A DNA stretch of 8,804 nucleotides from Opitutaceae bacterium. GTDB taxonomy: Bacteria; Verrucomicrobiota; Verrucomicrobiia; Opitutales; Opitutaceae. Position numbers and translations under genes: made by a program. The DNA lies in assembly GCA_031254955.1 (NCBI GenBank), contig JAIRTK010000200.1, positions 1 through 8,804 on the forward strand. The letters are read 5' to 3'. Positions 1 through 6,491 of this stretch are shown here, piece after piece; the stretch's first letter is position 1; each line of letters starts with the position of its first letter. Under the pieces are notes generated by a model that saw nothing but the letters and a program-made list of their open reading frames with translations, was not told the origin of the DNA and did not search any database.

Positions 1-3
1 TAA

Positions 4-33
4 GCGAACGGGAACGGGCAAGAAAACGTGAAA
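4..33. repeat. Degenerate hexamer repeat at window edge
   Basis: The first bases read as five loose six-base units (GCGAAC, GGGAAC, GGGCAA, GAAAAC, GTGAAA). They resemble the GAGAAC units of the much clearer array at 5121-5192, so this may be the tail of a similar microsatellite cut by the window edge. Nothing else is seen in 1-119, and there is no convincing promoter or ribosome binding site for the gene at 120. Confidence 0.3.
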
Positions 34-119
34 CGATTCACCCCCTGAAGAACAATCGCACTCCGCGCTTTTCAACACCGCTCCATTCGTGCATCATTTG
101 CGGCAATCCTTTTCCACCC

Positions 120-815
120 ATGAAAAAACTCATCCTCCTTGTCCTTGGCGCGTGCTGCCTCGCCGCGCTTTCATCGAACGCCGCCGAGAAACGCGAGCAT
201 TGCATCAAGCGCATCGAATCGTGCGAGGCGATCATCCGCGAGTTCATGGCGCCCGGCAGCCAGCATGTCATCCCACGGGTCGTGCTCGACCGGGCGCGCG
301 CCATCGTCATCACCAACCAATTCGAGGCGGGCGTCATCTTCGGCATGCGCGGCGGCTACGGCGTCATCCTCGCCCGCAAGCCCGACGGCAGCTGGAGCAT
401 CCCCGTGCTCATCCGCGCGGGCGAGGCCAGCGTCGGCTTCCAACTCGGCGGCAAGGCGGTGGAGACCATTTATGTCATGACCGACGACGCCACGCCGCGC
501 ATGTTGTTCAAGAATCGCTTCAATGTCGGCGTGGACGCGAAGGCCGCCGCCGGCCCGCATTGGGCCGAGGCCGAGGCGGTGAGCCAGGAAGTGCTCGACA
601 CGCCCGTGCTGGTTTACACCAAGACCAAGGGCCTGATGGCCGGCGCCACGATCAAGACCGGCTACATGAGCCGCAACGACGAGGCCAACCGCGTGCTCCA
701 CAAGACCAACTACACGATGCCCGAACTGCTCTACGGCAACTTCGTCGAATGCGCGCCCGAGGCGAAACCGTTGATGGATTTCATCAACCAAATCGCGCCG
801 CCCGACTCCAAGTGA
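120..815 (+). CDS. SYLF-domain (Ysc84-type) lipid-binding protein, exported
   Basis: This 231-residue protein matches the SYLF/Ysc84 family, whose eukaryotic members bind phosphoinositides; the role of the bacterial proteins is poorly known. After the start come Lys-Lys and a hydrophobic stretch (about 4-18) ending S-N-A at 19-21, so a signal peptide with cleavage near 21 is likely. A lipobox-like L-G-A-C at 9-12 makes a lipoprotein possible. The SYLF core covers about 55-215: a helix with RARAIVI (58-64), then glycine-rich GVIFGMRGGYGVIL (71-84), VGFQLGG (105-111), FNVGVDAKAAAGP (134-146), and YTKTKGLMAGATIKTGY (166-182), where the family has its conserved F/Y-x-x-x-K-G-L-x-x-G segment. The ATG at 120 gives a proper signal peptide, although no Shine-Dalgarno site is visible. 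An intrinsic terminator follows 22 bases after the stop, so it is probably transcribed alone. Confidence 0.9.
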   Translation: MKKLILLVLGACCLAALSSNAAEKREHCIKRIESCEAIIREFMAPGSQHVIPRVVLDRARAIVITNQFEAGVIFGMRGGYGVILARKPDGSWSIPVLIRAGEASVGFQLGGKAVETIYVMTDDATPRMLFKNRFNVGVDAKAAAGPHWAEAEAVSQEVLDTPVLVYTKTKGLMAGATIKTGYMSRNDEANRVLHKTNYTMPELLYGNFVECAPEAKPLMDFINQIAPPDSK

Positions 816-837
816 ACGCGGACGGCGAAGGCATGGG

Positions 838-864
838 AAGCGGCGGCCCGCCCGCCGCTTTTTT
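838..864 (+). terminator. Rho-independent terminator after the SYLF gene
   Basis: A perfect 9-bp stem, AAGCGGCGG (838-846) and CCGCCGCTT (852-860), encloses the loop CCCGC. It runs into six consecutive T (859-864). It starts 22 bases after the stop codon at 813-815. This is the cleanest intrinsic terminator in the window. The menA start codon lies only 26 bases beyond its last T. Confidence 0.88.
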
Positions 865-890
865 GTGGGTCAACCGCAACCAACCGGCGC

Positions 891-1778
891 ATGACTGAAC
901 GCCCGTCGCGCTTCCAAATCTGGTTGCAGGCCGCGCGCCCGCGCACGCTGCCAGCCGCCGTGGCGCCGGTGCTGGCCGGCTCGGCGCTGGCTTGGCACGA
1001 CGGCGGATTCCAGGCGGCGGCGGCGCTCGCCTGCCTCGCGTTTGCGCTGCTCATCCAGATCGGAACCAATTTTGCCAACGACTATTACGACCACAAAAAA
1101 GGCGCCGACACCGCCGAGCGTGTCGGCCCCCGGCGCGCCGTGGCGATGGGCTGGGTGCGGCCCGCGACGATGCGCGTCGCGATGTGGCTGGTGTTCGCCG
1201 CGGCGTTTCTGGCCGGCCTCACCCTCCTGCGCTTCGGAGGCTGGCCGCTGCTCGCCATCGGAGTGACCAGCATCCTGTGCGGCATCGCCTACACCGGCGG
1301 CCCCTTCCCGCTCGCCTACAACGGACTCGGCGATGTGTTTGTGTTTGTGTTTTTCGGCCTGGTGGCGGTCGGGGCCACTTATTTCGTGCAAACCGGCGCG
1401 CTCACGGCGGAGGCCATGCTCGTCGCGTCGGCAATCGGTTTGCTCTCAGTAAACATTCTGCTCGTGAACAACTATCGCGACATGGAAACCGACGCCAAGG
1501 CGGGCAAACGCACGCTGATCGTGCGTTTCGGGCGCGGCGCGGCGCGCGCGCAATTCCGCGTGTCGCTGGCCTTGGCGCTGGGCGTGACGGTGGTGCTGTG
1601 GGCGCGGGGATTTTCGGCGTGGGTGATGCTGCCGCTGCTGCTTGCGCCCCTGGCGGTTTCGCACGCGAGGCGGTTGCGGCGCGACACCGGGCCGGCGCAG
1701 CGAATCGCGCTCCTTGGCGACACCGGAAAACTGCTCGCGCTTTACGCGCTGCTGCTGGCTGCGGGACTGGCGATGTAG
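891..1778 (+). CDS. menA: 1,4-dihydroxy-2-naphthoate polyprenyltransferase (MenA)
   Basis: MenA is a UbiA-superfamily integral membrane enzyme. It joins a polyprenyl chain to 1,4-dihydroxy-2-naphthoate with loss of CO2, giving demethylmenaquinone. The 295-residue length is normal for the family. The conserved N-terminal RPRTLPAAVAPVLAG is at 16-30. The first Asp-rich motif, N-D-Y-Y-D-H-K-K-G-A-D, is at 63-73 (Asp64 and Asp67). The second, N-N-Y-R-D-M-E-T-D-A-K-A-G-K-R-T, is at 193-208 (Asp197 and Asp201). These bind Mg2+-diphosphate. About eight or nine hydrophobic segments alternate with them, and GDTGKLLALYALLLAAGLA (276-294) forms the last helix. The motif wording favours MenA over UbiA or COQ2. 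The ATG at 891 lies just before the conserved N-terminus. No Shine-Dalgarno site or promoter fits between it and the terminator ending at 864. No other men genes are in view. Confidence 0.93.
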   Translation: MTERPSRFQIWLQAARPRTLPAAVAPVLAGSALAWHDGGFQAAAALACLAFALLIQIGTNFANDYYDHKKGADTAERVGPRRAVAMGWVRPATMRVAMWLVFAAAFLAGLTLLRFGGWPLLAIGVTSILCGIAYTGGPFPLAYNGLGDVFVFVFFGLVAVGATYFVQTGALTAEAMLVASAIGLLSVNILLVNNYRDMETDAKAGKRTLIVRFGRGAARAQFRVSLALALGVTVVLWARGFSAWVMLPLLLAPLAVSHARRLRRDTGPAQRIALLGDTGKLLALYALLLAAGLAM

Positions 1779-1920
1779 CATGGAAAGCACACGCCAGCCG
1801 CTTTCGCGGGACCGGTCTTGACCTCATGCAACGTTTCTCAGCCATTGGGACGGCACAGGAGACAAAGGGCGGGTGGCATTTGAGTTGCCGTTCCTTGGGC
1901 GCGCCTGTTTCCTTTCACCC

Positions 1921-2250
1921 ATGTCATCCATCCCAACCCAATTCACCAACGTCACCGTGCTGACCAAGGCCAACACTTATTTCGATGGCAGTGTCGCCAG
2001 CCATACCCTCATCTTTGCCGACGGCACCAAAAAAACCCTCGGTTTCATTCGTCCGGGTTCGTATCATTTCGGCACCGACGCCGCCGAACGACTGGAACTC
2101 GTCGCCGGCGCCTGCCATGTAACCTTGGATGGACAGACCGACACCCGCAGCCACGCCGCCGGCGCCCACTTCGACATCCCCGCCAAATCCGGCTTCACCA
2201 TCGAGGTGAGGGCCGGAATCCTCGAATACATCTGCTCCTACATTCAGTGA
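1921..2250 (+). CDS. ppnP: Pyrimidine/purine nucleoside phosphorylase (PpnP, DUF1255)
   Basis: PpnP is a small cupin-fold enzyme that cleaves several nucleosides with phosphate, giving a free base and ribose-1-phosphate (nucleoside salvage). The 109-residue product fits the family, whose E. coli member (YaiE) is about 94 residues. Family-typical segments are V-x-x-x-x-A-N-T-Y-F-D-G (12-23), K-K-T-L-G-F-I-R-P-G-S-Y-H-F (37-50), E-R-L-E-L-V-A-G (56-63), F-D-I-P-A-K-S-G-F (84-92) and Y-I-C-S-Y-I near the C-terminus (103-108). A GTG at 1873 in the same frame would add 16 residues. The ATG at 1921 is preferred because the extra residues have no counterpart in the family. No Shine-Dalgarno site precedes it. 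The 142-base gap after menA shows no convincing promoter. The gene is free-standing. Confidence 0.92.
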   Translation: MSSIPTQFTNVTVLTKANTYFDGSVASHTLIFADGTKKTLGFIRPGSYHFGTDAAERLELVAGACHVTLDGQTDTRSHAAGAHFDIPAKSGFTIEVRAGILEYICSYIQ

Positions 2251-2278
2251 ATTGTAACAATGGCTCTGAAGTAAAACT

Positions 2279-2298
2279 CCCCGGTGCAAGCTCCGGGG
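2279..2298 (+). other. Small GC hairpin after ppnP
   Basis: CCCCGG (2279-2284) and CCGGGG (2293-2298) form a perfect 6-bp stem with an 8-base loop, 28 bases after the ppnP stop. There is no T-run after it, so it is at best a weak terminator or an mRNA 3'-end stabiliser. It could also be the edge of the repeat cluster that follows. Confidence 0.35.
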
Positions 2299-2341
2299 CA
2301 TCTGAAATCAGCAGGGAAGATTCATCCTCGGGACAGGCGCC

Positions 2342-2688
2342 GGGGTATTCTCTTTTTCAATAGACTTGTTTGGAAACCCGGTTTTCGCCGTGACGGATGG
2401 GATGCGGAGCCGGCAGGGAGGCCTCTCCAAGGCCTCCGTCGGGAGGGGCAGGCAGTTTGAATTTCATAGGGAAAGCGGGAGGGCATGGAGAGAGTGAAGC
2501 GGCATGGGAGAATCGGGACGGCATGGAGAAAGCGAAGCAGCATGGAGAAAGCGGGGTGGCATGGGGAAAGCGAAGCGTTCTCGCGGAGGCCTCGGAGAGG
2601 CCTCCCTACCGGCTCCGGCCAGTCGTGAAGGGGGGTTGTATTTTGTATCACGGCGAAATACCGGGGATTCCGAACAAATCCAATACCC
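2342..2688. repeat. Composite imperfect inverted repeat (element A)
   Basis: This is a nested inverted repeat about 347 bases long. The outermost ends are GGGTATT (2343-2349) and AATACCC (2682-2688), a perfect 7-base terminal inversion. Next, 2365-2393 is complementary to 2648-2678 at about 26 of 29 positions, with two one-base gaps. The inner arms 2405-2438 and 2584-2617 match at 32 of 34 positions. Each inner arm folds on itself, as GGAGGCC and GGCCTCC around a 7-base loop in the left arm. The loop between the arms holds a 19-bp tandem repeat. There is no convincing reading frame. It could be a non-autonomous mobile element (MITE-like), a structured RNA or a fold-back product. The general architecture is certain; the function is unknown. 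Confidence 0.8.
2468..2581. repeat. Six degenerate 19-bp tandem units inside element A
   Basis: Six units of exactly 19 bases start at 2468, 2487, 2506, 2525, 2544 and 2563. Units 1 to 5 end in GCAT, preceded mostly by G. The best-conserved core is GGAGAAAGCG, with a variable middle. The unit is not a multiple of three, so coding repeats are unlikely. The array sits in the loop between the inner arms of element A. Confidence 0.85.
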
Positions 2689-2753
2689 ATGCTGAACCCT
2701 TTTCACACTGCTCAAGAGCCGAAGCTCGGAGTGATGGGGGGCCGGAGTGATTA

Positions 2754-2773
2754 TCATACCCCTTCCGAATGGA
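2754..2773. repeat. Short motif shared with the end of the 7720-7840 repeat
   Basis: These 20 bases match the reverse complement of 7821-7840 at 16 of 20 positions (common pattern T-x-ATACCC-x-TTCC-x-AATG-x-A). G-rich sequence follows in both places, AGGGGGCG here and AGGGGCG there. This may be the decayed edge of the same repeat family. The rest of 2689-2833 shows no gene and no clear structure. Confidence 0.35.
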
Positions 2774-2833
2774 CAGGGGGCGCTCAAGTCTAAAACGGGG
2801 TCGGAAGTGGTGACAGAATCAAAAGGGATGAGG

Positions 2834-3074
2834 AAGCGCGCTTGCGCAAGGAACGGCGGCGCCCCGCCACCGGACGCGCGTTATGCGCGCCCTGCGAACC
2901 ACGCGCACTGCGCGTCACGCGAACCACGCGAACAACGCAAGCCACACGAGCCACGCGAGCACCCTGCACGCGCGGACCGTTCCCGCGCGGGCTTTTGCGC
3001 AACTCAAGCGCAAACGCGCAGCGCTCCGCCTCGTCCGGCGGCGGGACGCCGCCGCTCCTTGCGCGGACGCGCTT
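2834..3074. repeat. Composite imperfect inverted repeat (element B)
   Basis: The arms 2834-2876 and 3032-3074 are complementary at 37 of 43 positions, and all six differences are transitions. The 155-base centre contains a 9-bp tandem repeat. The layout repeats that of element A 146 bases upstream, although the sequence differs. It is read through by an open frame continuous with recQ (from a TTG at 2842), but the translation is Arg/Thr/Ala-rich low-complexity sequence and is not taken as protein. The stretch 3075-3156 up to recQ holds no recognised feature. Confidence 0.8.
2894..2963. repeat. Degenerate 9-bp tandem repeat inside element B
   Basis: Units approximating GCGAACCAC run from 2894 to 2963: eight units, one of them 7 bases long (2912-2918). 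The clearest are GCGAACCAC (2894 and 2919), GCGAACAAC (2928), GCAAGCCAC (2937) and ACGAGCCAC (2946). It occupies the loop of element B. Confidence 0.7.
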
Positions 3075-3156
3075 GGGGTGGCGACCCTTGCGCAGCACAT
3101 CCCGCATCGGGGCGCCGCGTGTTTTCTGCATTGAGCCGGCGGCCCGTGGACATAGG

Positions 3157-5025
3157 ATGCCGGATTTTCCATTTCGCCCGCGTCTCGCCGTGCCCGACCT
3201 GCAACTCACTCTTCACACCACCTTTGGCTATCCGGAATTCCGTCCGCTCCAGCGTGAAATCATCGAGGCGTCGCTGGCAGGCCGCGATGTCTTCGCGCTG
3301 CTGCCGACCGGCGGCGGCAAGTCGATGTGCTACCAGTTGCCCGCGCTGCATCGGCCCGGGTTGACCGTGGTCGTCTCGCCGCTGATTGCGTTGATGAAGG
3401 ACCAGGTTGACCAGCTTCAGGCGGCGGGCGTGGCGGCGACGTTTTTGAACTCGTCGCTCGGCGCGGCGGAGGCGCGCTCCCGGCTCGCGGGGCTGCATCG
3501 CGGCGAGTGGCGGCTGCTCTACGTCGCTCCGGAGCGGCTCATGCTCGACGGCTGGCAGGAAAACCTGCGCGTCTGGAACGTCGTCGCGCTCGCCATCGAC
3601 GAGGCGCATTGCGTGTCGGAGTGGGGCCACGACTTCCGCCCCGAATACCGCCAGCTGGCGGCGTTGCGCGACCTGCTGCCGGAGGTGCCGGTGATGGCGC
3701 TCACCGCGACCGCGACCGGGCGCGTGCGCGAGGACATCGTGAAACACCTGCGGCTGCGCGAGCCGGAGTTTTTCGTCGCGAGCTTCAACCGCCCCAACCT
3801 CACCTACCGCGTGCAGCCGAAGGACGGGCCGCTCCAGCAAATCATCGCCTTCCTGAAAAACCGCGACGACGAGAGCGGCATCGTGTATTGCGCGACACGG
3901 GCGACGACGGAGCGCGTGGCCGAGGCGCTCGCGGCCCGAGGCTTCGCCGCGCGCGCGTATCACGCCGGCCTGACGGCGGAGGAACGCGCGCGCAACCAGG
4001 AGCTGTTTCTCCGCGACGAGGTGAAAATCATCTGCGCGACCATCGCCTTCGGCATGGGCATCAACAAACCCAACGTCCGCTGGGTCATTCACTACGACCT
4101 GCCGAAAAACATCGAAGGCTACTACCAGGAAACCGGGCGCGCCGGACGCGACGGCCTGCCGGCGGACTGCCTGCTGCTCTTCAGCGGCGGCGACGCGGCG
4201 AAGCAGACGCATTTCATCGACGAAATCGCCGACGAGCACGAGCGCAACATCGCCCGCGCGCAGCTCCGCCAGATGCTCCACTACGCGGAAAGCGCCGGAT
4301 GCCGGCGACGCGAGTTGCTGGGCTATTTCGGCGAGGGTTTTTCGTCCGCGGAGGGCGGCTGCGGCGCGTGCGACAACTGCCTCGAACCGCGCGAGACCTA
4401 CGACGGCACCGTCCTTGCGCAAAAATTCCTGTCCTGCGTCTATCGCGCGCGGCAGGCGAGCCGGTTCGGCGTGGGGCTGAACCACATCGTGGAAATCCTC
4501 ACCGGCGCGGACACCGACAAAATCCGCCGCTGGGGCCACGACCGGCTGAGCACGTATGGCATCGGCTCGGAACTCCCGCGCGCGCAATGGGCGGCGGTGG
4601 GCCGCGAGTTGCTGCGGCTCGGCTACACGGCGCAAAGCGAGGGCGAGTATCCGGTGCTGGAGCTGACGGCGGAAGGCCTGGAATGGCTGCGCTCGCGCAA
4701 GCCCCTGCTGCTCACGAAACCGATGCTCTCGCCCAAGGCGCGCCGGGTCGCGACCCGGCGCGAGGGCGACGTGGAGTGCGACGAAATCCTCTTCGCGCAA
4801 CTGCGCGCGCTGCGCAAGGAGCTGGCCGACGAGCGCGGCGTGCCGGCGTATGTGATTTTTGGAGACAAGACGCTGCGCGAACTCGCGCGCGCCTACCCGG
4901 TGAGCGTCGCGGAGATGGAAGGCATCTTCGGCATCGGCGAAAGAAAACGCGAGGAGTTCGGCGAAATCTTCGCCCGCGAAATCGCAGGCTATCTGGAAAA
5001 CAACTCGCGGATGAGTTTTAGTTGA
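3157..5025 (+). CDS. recQ: ATP-dependent DNA helicase RecQ
   Basis: RecQ is a 3'-to-5' superfamily 2 DNA helicase acting in recombination, fork repair and suppression of illegitimate recombination. The 622 residues compare with 609 in E. coli, and all domains are present. Helicase lobe 1: [14 protein letters not shown] (23-36, motif 0), TGGGKS (51-56, Walker A), DEAH (148-151, Walker B), aromatic-rich loop [11 protein letters not shown] (154-164) and ALTATAT (181-187). Lobe 2: GIVYCATR (241-248), YHAGL (268-272), [18 protein letters not shown] (295-312) and [10 protein letters not shown] (324-333, arginine finger). The RecQ-Ct zinc site has Cys382, 402, 405 and 408, then a winged helix (about 415-515). 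The HRDC domain is about 540-615. The ATG at 3157 is chosen from alignment with E. coli RecQ. The frame stays open for 105 codons upstream, through element B. There is no spaced Shine-Dalgarno site. The gene converges with tyrA. Confidence 0.96.
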   Translation: MPDFPFRPRLAVPDLQLTLHTTFGYPEFRPLQREIIEASLAGRDVFALLPTGGGKSMCYQLPALHRPGLTVVVSPLIALMKDQVDQLQAAGVAATFLNSSLGAAEARSRLAGLHRGEWRLLYVAPERLMLDGWQENLRVWNVVALAIDEAHCVSEWGHDFRPEYRQLAALRDLLPEVPVMALTATATGRVREDIVKHLRLREPEFFVASFNRPNLTYRVQPKDGPLQQIIAFLKNRDDESGIVYCATRATTERVAEALAARGFAARAYHAGLTAEERARNQELFLRDEVKIICATIAFGMGINKPNVRWVIHYDLPKNIEGYYQETGRAGRDGLPADCLLLFSGGDAAKQTHFIDEIADEHERNIARAQLRQMLHYAESAGCRRRELLGYFGEGFSSAEGGCGACDNCLEPRETYDGTVLAQKFLSCVYRARQASRFGVGLNHIVEILTGADTDKIRRWGHDRLSTYGIGSELPRAQWAAVGRELLRLGYTAQSEGEYPVLELTAEGLEWLRSRKPLLLTKPMLSPKARRVATRREGDVECDEILFAQLRALRKELADERGVPAYVIFGDKTLRELARAYPVSVAEMEGIFGIGERKREEFGEIFAREIAGYLENNSRMSFS

Positions 5026-5055
5026 AGTTGAAGAGCAGCCTTCCCCCAAAAAAAA

Positions 5056-5192
5056 TCGTTCTCGTTCTCTTACTCGTTCTCTTTCTCTTTCTCTTTTGTT
5101 TTTATTTTTCGCAACGTTTCGAGAACGAGAACGAGAACGAGAACGAGAACGAGAAAGAGAACGAGAACGAGTAAGAGAACGAGAACGAGAAA
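5056..5192. repeat. Hexamer microsatellite fold-back between convergent recQ and tyrA
   Basis: The left arm has six units of CGTTCT or CTTTCT type (5057-5092). The right arm has twelve units, GAGAAC with GAGAAA and GAGTAA variants (5121-5192). Bases 5056-5081 are a perfect 26-bp complement of 5163-5188, including the odd unit CTTACT/GAGTAA in register. Other registers also pair. The T-rich centre (about 5093-5120) would be a loop. RNA from either gene would form a very stable stem, so it could act as a two-way terminator for recQ and tyrA. The right arm is twice as long as the left, as expected for a microsatellite that changes length. Confidence 0.9.
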
Positions 5193-5212
5193 GATTGGGG
5201 GGCATCACCCCA
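5187..5212 (-). terminator. Possible weak terminator at the end of tyrA
   Basis: On the minus strand a 5-bp stem, TGGGG (5212-5208) and CCCCA (5200-5196), spans the tyrA stop codon and is followed by ATCTTTCT. The T-run is broken and the stem is short, so this is a weak candidate. The long hexamer fold-back just beyond it may be the real 3' structure. Confidence 0.25.
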
Positions 5213-6050
5213 GCGAATCCCTAAAAACCTTCCCCCGTTCGAGACGCGCGCGGACTTCGGGCCAGTCGCCGTGGTCGATCGCGGCGCGCAAGCCCGCGAG
5301 TCGCGCCTGAAACTGGTCGAGGGCGCGCAAAACCTCGTCGCGATTCTGCTGGAAAATCTCGACCCACATGGTCGCGTCGCTCGCCGCGATGCGCGTGGTG
5401 TCGCGCAGTCCCGCGCCGGCATGTTCGCGCCAGGCGGGATTTTTTTGCGCGAGCAAATCGCACAAATTCGTCGCGAGCGCCTGCGGCAGATGGCTGATGT
5501 TCGCCACGATTTCGTCGTGCTGCGCGGGCGTGACGGAAACCGTCCTGCCGCCGAGCGCGCGCCAGAAATCCGCCACGACCCCGGCGGCCTGCGCGTCGGC
5601 GCCGCTCTCCGGCGTGACAAAACACGTGCGCCCGGCGAACAACTCCGCCGAGCCGTTTTCCCAGCCGGTCTTCTGGCTGCCGGCCATCGGATGCGAGCCG
5701 ACGAAGCGCGCGCGCGGCGGCAGGGCGGCGCGGCATTCCCGGCAGAGGCGGTTTTTCACGCTGCCCACGTCGGTGACGATCGCGCCGTCCGGCAGCGCGG
5801 GCGCGATCCGGCGCGCGAGTTCGATGATCTTTTCCACCGGCGCGGCCAGCACGACGAGGTTCGCCGCGCGCACGGCCTCCTCCGGCGTGCCGGCCACGGC
5901 ATCGCACCACGGCTGCGGGCGAAGCGCGTCGCGCACCTCCGTCCGGCGCGCCCAGATGACGATGCGCCGCGCCGCGCCGCGCGCCCGCGCCGCCATGGCG
6001 ACGGACCCGCCGAGCAGGCCGGGGGCGAGGATGGCAAGTTGTTCAATCAT
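5205..6050 (-). CDS. tyrA: Prephenate dehydrogenase (TyrA family)
   Basis: The enzyme oxidises prephenate with NAD+ or NADP+ to 4-hydroxyphenylpyruvate in tyrosine synthesis; an arogenate substrate cannot be excluded. The 281-residue protein is a stand-alone dehydrogenase with no chorismate mutase or ACT domain. The nucleotide-binding start is ILAPGLLGGSVA (7-18). The first Gly of the usual G-x-G-x-x-G is Ala9, while Gly11 and Gly14 remain. Further motifs are VVLAAPV (66-72), VTDVGSVK (92-99), GSHPMAGSQKTG (118-129, catalytic-type His120), HDEIVANISHLPQ (178-190, Ser186 and His187) and GLRDTTRIAASDATMW (214-229, with Arg220 as the likely carboxylate-binding Arg). The ATG at 6050 is chosen because the Rossmann fold starts five residues later. 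An upstream start at 6116 would add 22 unlikely residues. It has no Shine-Dalgarno site. It is divergent from the small gene at 6119 and convergent with recQ. Confidence 0.92.
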   Translation of the reverse strand: MIEQLAILAPGLLGGSVAMAARARGAARRIVIWARRTEVRDALRPQPWCDAVAGTPEEAVRAANLVVLAAPVEKIIELARRIAPALPDGAIVTDVGSVKNRLCRECRAALPPRARFVGSHPMAGSQKTGWENGSAELFAGRTCFVTPESGADAQAAGVVADFWRALGGRTVSVTPAQHDEIVANISHLPQALATNLCDLLAQKNPAWREHAGAGLRDTTRIAASDATMWVEIFQQNRDEVLRALDQFQARLAGLRAAIDHGDWPEVRARLERGKVFRDSLG

Positions 6051-6118
6051 GAGGAATGCGCCGGTTGCGCCGGGATTGCATCGCGCGAGACAAGTGTTGT
6101 TGTGGGTGGCACGCAATC

Positions 6119-6259
6119 ATGGACAACGACCTTCCTTCCCCGCCCACGCCCGAAGACAAGAAAAAAGCCGCGCGCGCCAAACTCGTGCTCTACGTCGTCA
6201 TGGCCGTCTTCATCCTGCTGCCCCTCGCCCTGTATTTTCTTTCCGGCCAAGGGAAATAA
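6119..6259 (+). CDS. Small single-pass membrane protein, unknown function
   Basis: I do not recognise this 46-residue protein. It has an acidic, proline-containing start (MDNDLPSPPTPED, 1-13), a basic stretch KKKAARAK (14-21), one strong membrane segment LVLYVVMAVFILLPLALYFL (22-41) and the short tail SGQGK. The basic flank predicts an N-terminus inside the cell. The coding case rests on a clean sequence with codons typical of the neighbours (mostly G or C in third position) and a bacterial inner-membrane layout. An upstream start in the same frame at 6056 would overlap the tyrA leader and add Cys/Arg-rich residues, so the ATG at 6119 is preferred. It lies 68 bases from the tyrA start and the two genes diverge, so the gap must hold both promoters; I cannot pick them out. 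A fold-back repeat begins 64 bases after the stop. Confidence 0.6.
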   Translation: MDNDLPSPPTPEDKKKAARAKLVLYVVMAVFILLPLALYFLSGQGK

Positions 6260-6323
6260 CCCGCCCCCTCTCCCCCTCCCGTTTTGCAGGGCGCGACTCA
6301 AAGCGACGCCCCCCTGCCGGAAT

Positions 6324-6487
6324 CTTTCCTCTTTCTTCTTTCTTCTTTATTCTTTCTTCGTCCTCTTTCCTCTTTCCTCTTTCTCCTTCCCGCAAGGCAT
6401 GGCGTGGATGACGGGAGAAAGAGGAATGAGAGAAGAGGGAAGAGAAAGAGAAAGAATAAAGAGGAAAGAATAAAGAGAGAGAAGAAC
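6324..6487. repeat. Polypyrimidine/polypurine fold-back
   Basis: A C/T-rich arm (6324-6386) is followed by an A/G-rich arm (6414-6487). The inner ends, TCCTCTTTCTCC (6375-6386) and GGAGAAAGAGGA (6414-6425), are perfectly complementary around a 27-base loop. Further out the pairing is imperfect, but both arms carry TTTATTCTTTC-type segments. The sequence style matches the fold-back at 5056-5192. It follows the small membrane-protein gene and may shape its transcript end. It could also form triplex (H-DNA). Confidence 0.75.
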
Positions 6488-6491
6488 TGAG

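Noticed and set aside
1818..1846. TTGACC as a -35 box for ppnP
   Set aside because: The -35 is good, but the sequence 17 bases on (GCCATT) and its neighbours do not resemble a -10 box.
2397..2750. Open frames in element A with Met-Glu-Lys-rich or Pro-rich repeats
   Set aside because: They come from the 19-bp tandem array, whose length is not a multiple of three. There is no start context and no recognisable domain.
2342..3074. CRISPR array
   Set aside because: The 19-bp and 9-bp units are directly adjacent with no unique spacers, and no cas gene is present.
3004..5208. 734-residue minus-strand open frame antisense to recQ
   Set aside because: It is the high-GC shadow of recQ and runs into the hexamer repeat, which gives an Arg-Ser dipeptide run. 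RecQ motifs on the plus strand are unambiguous.
5102..5620. Minus-strand open frame ending in a Phe-Ser repeat
   Set aside because: It is an out-of-frame reading of tyrA continuing into the GAGAAC microsatellite; the real tyrA frame ends at 5205.
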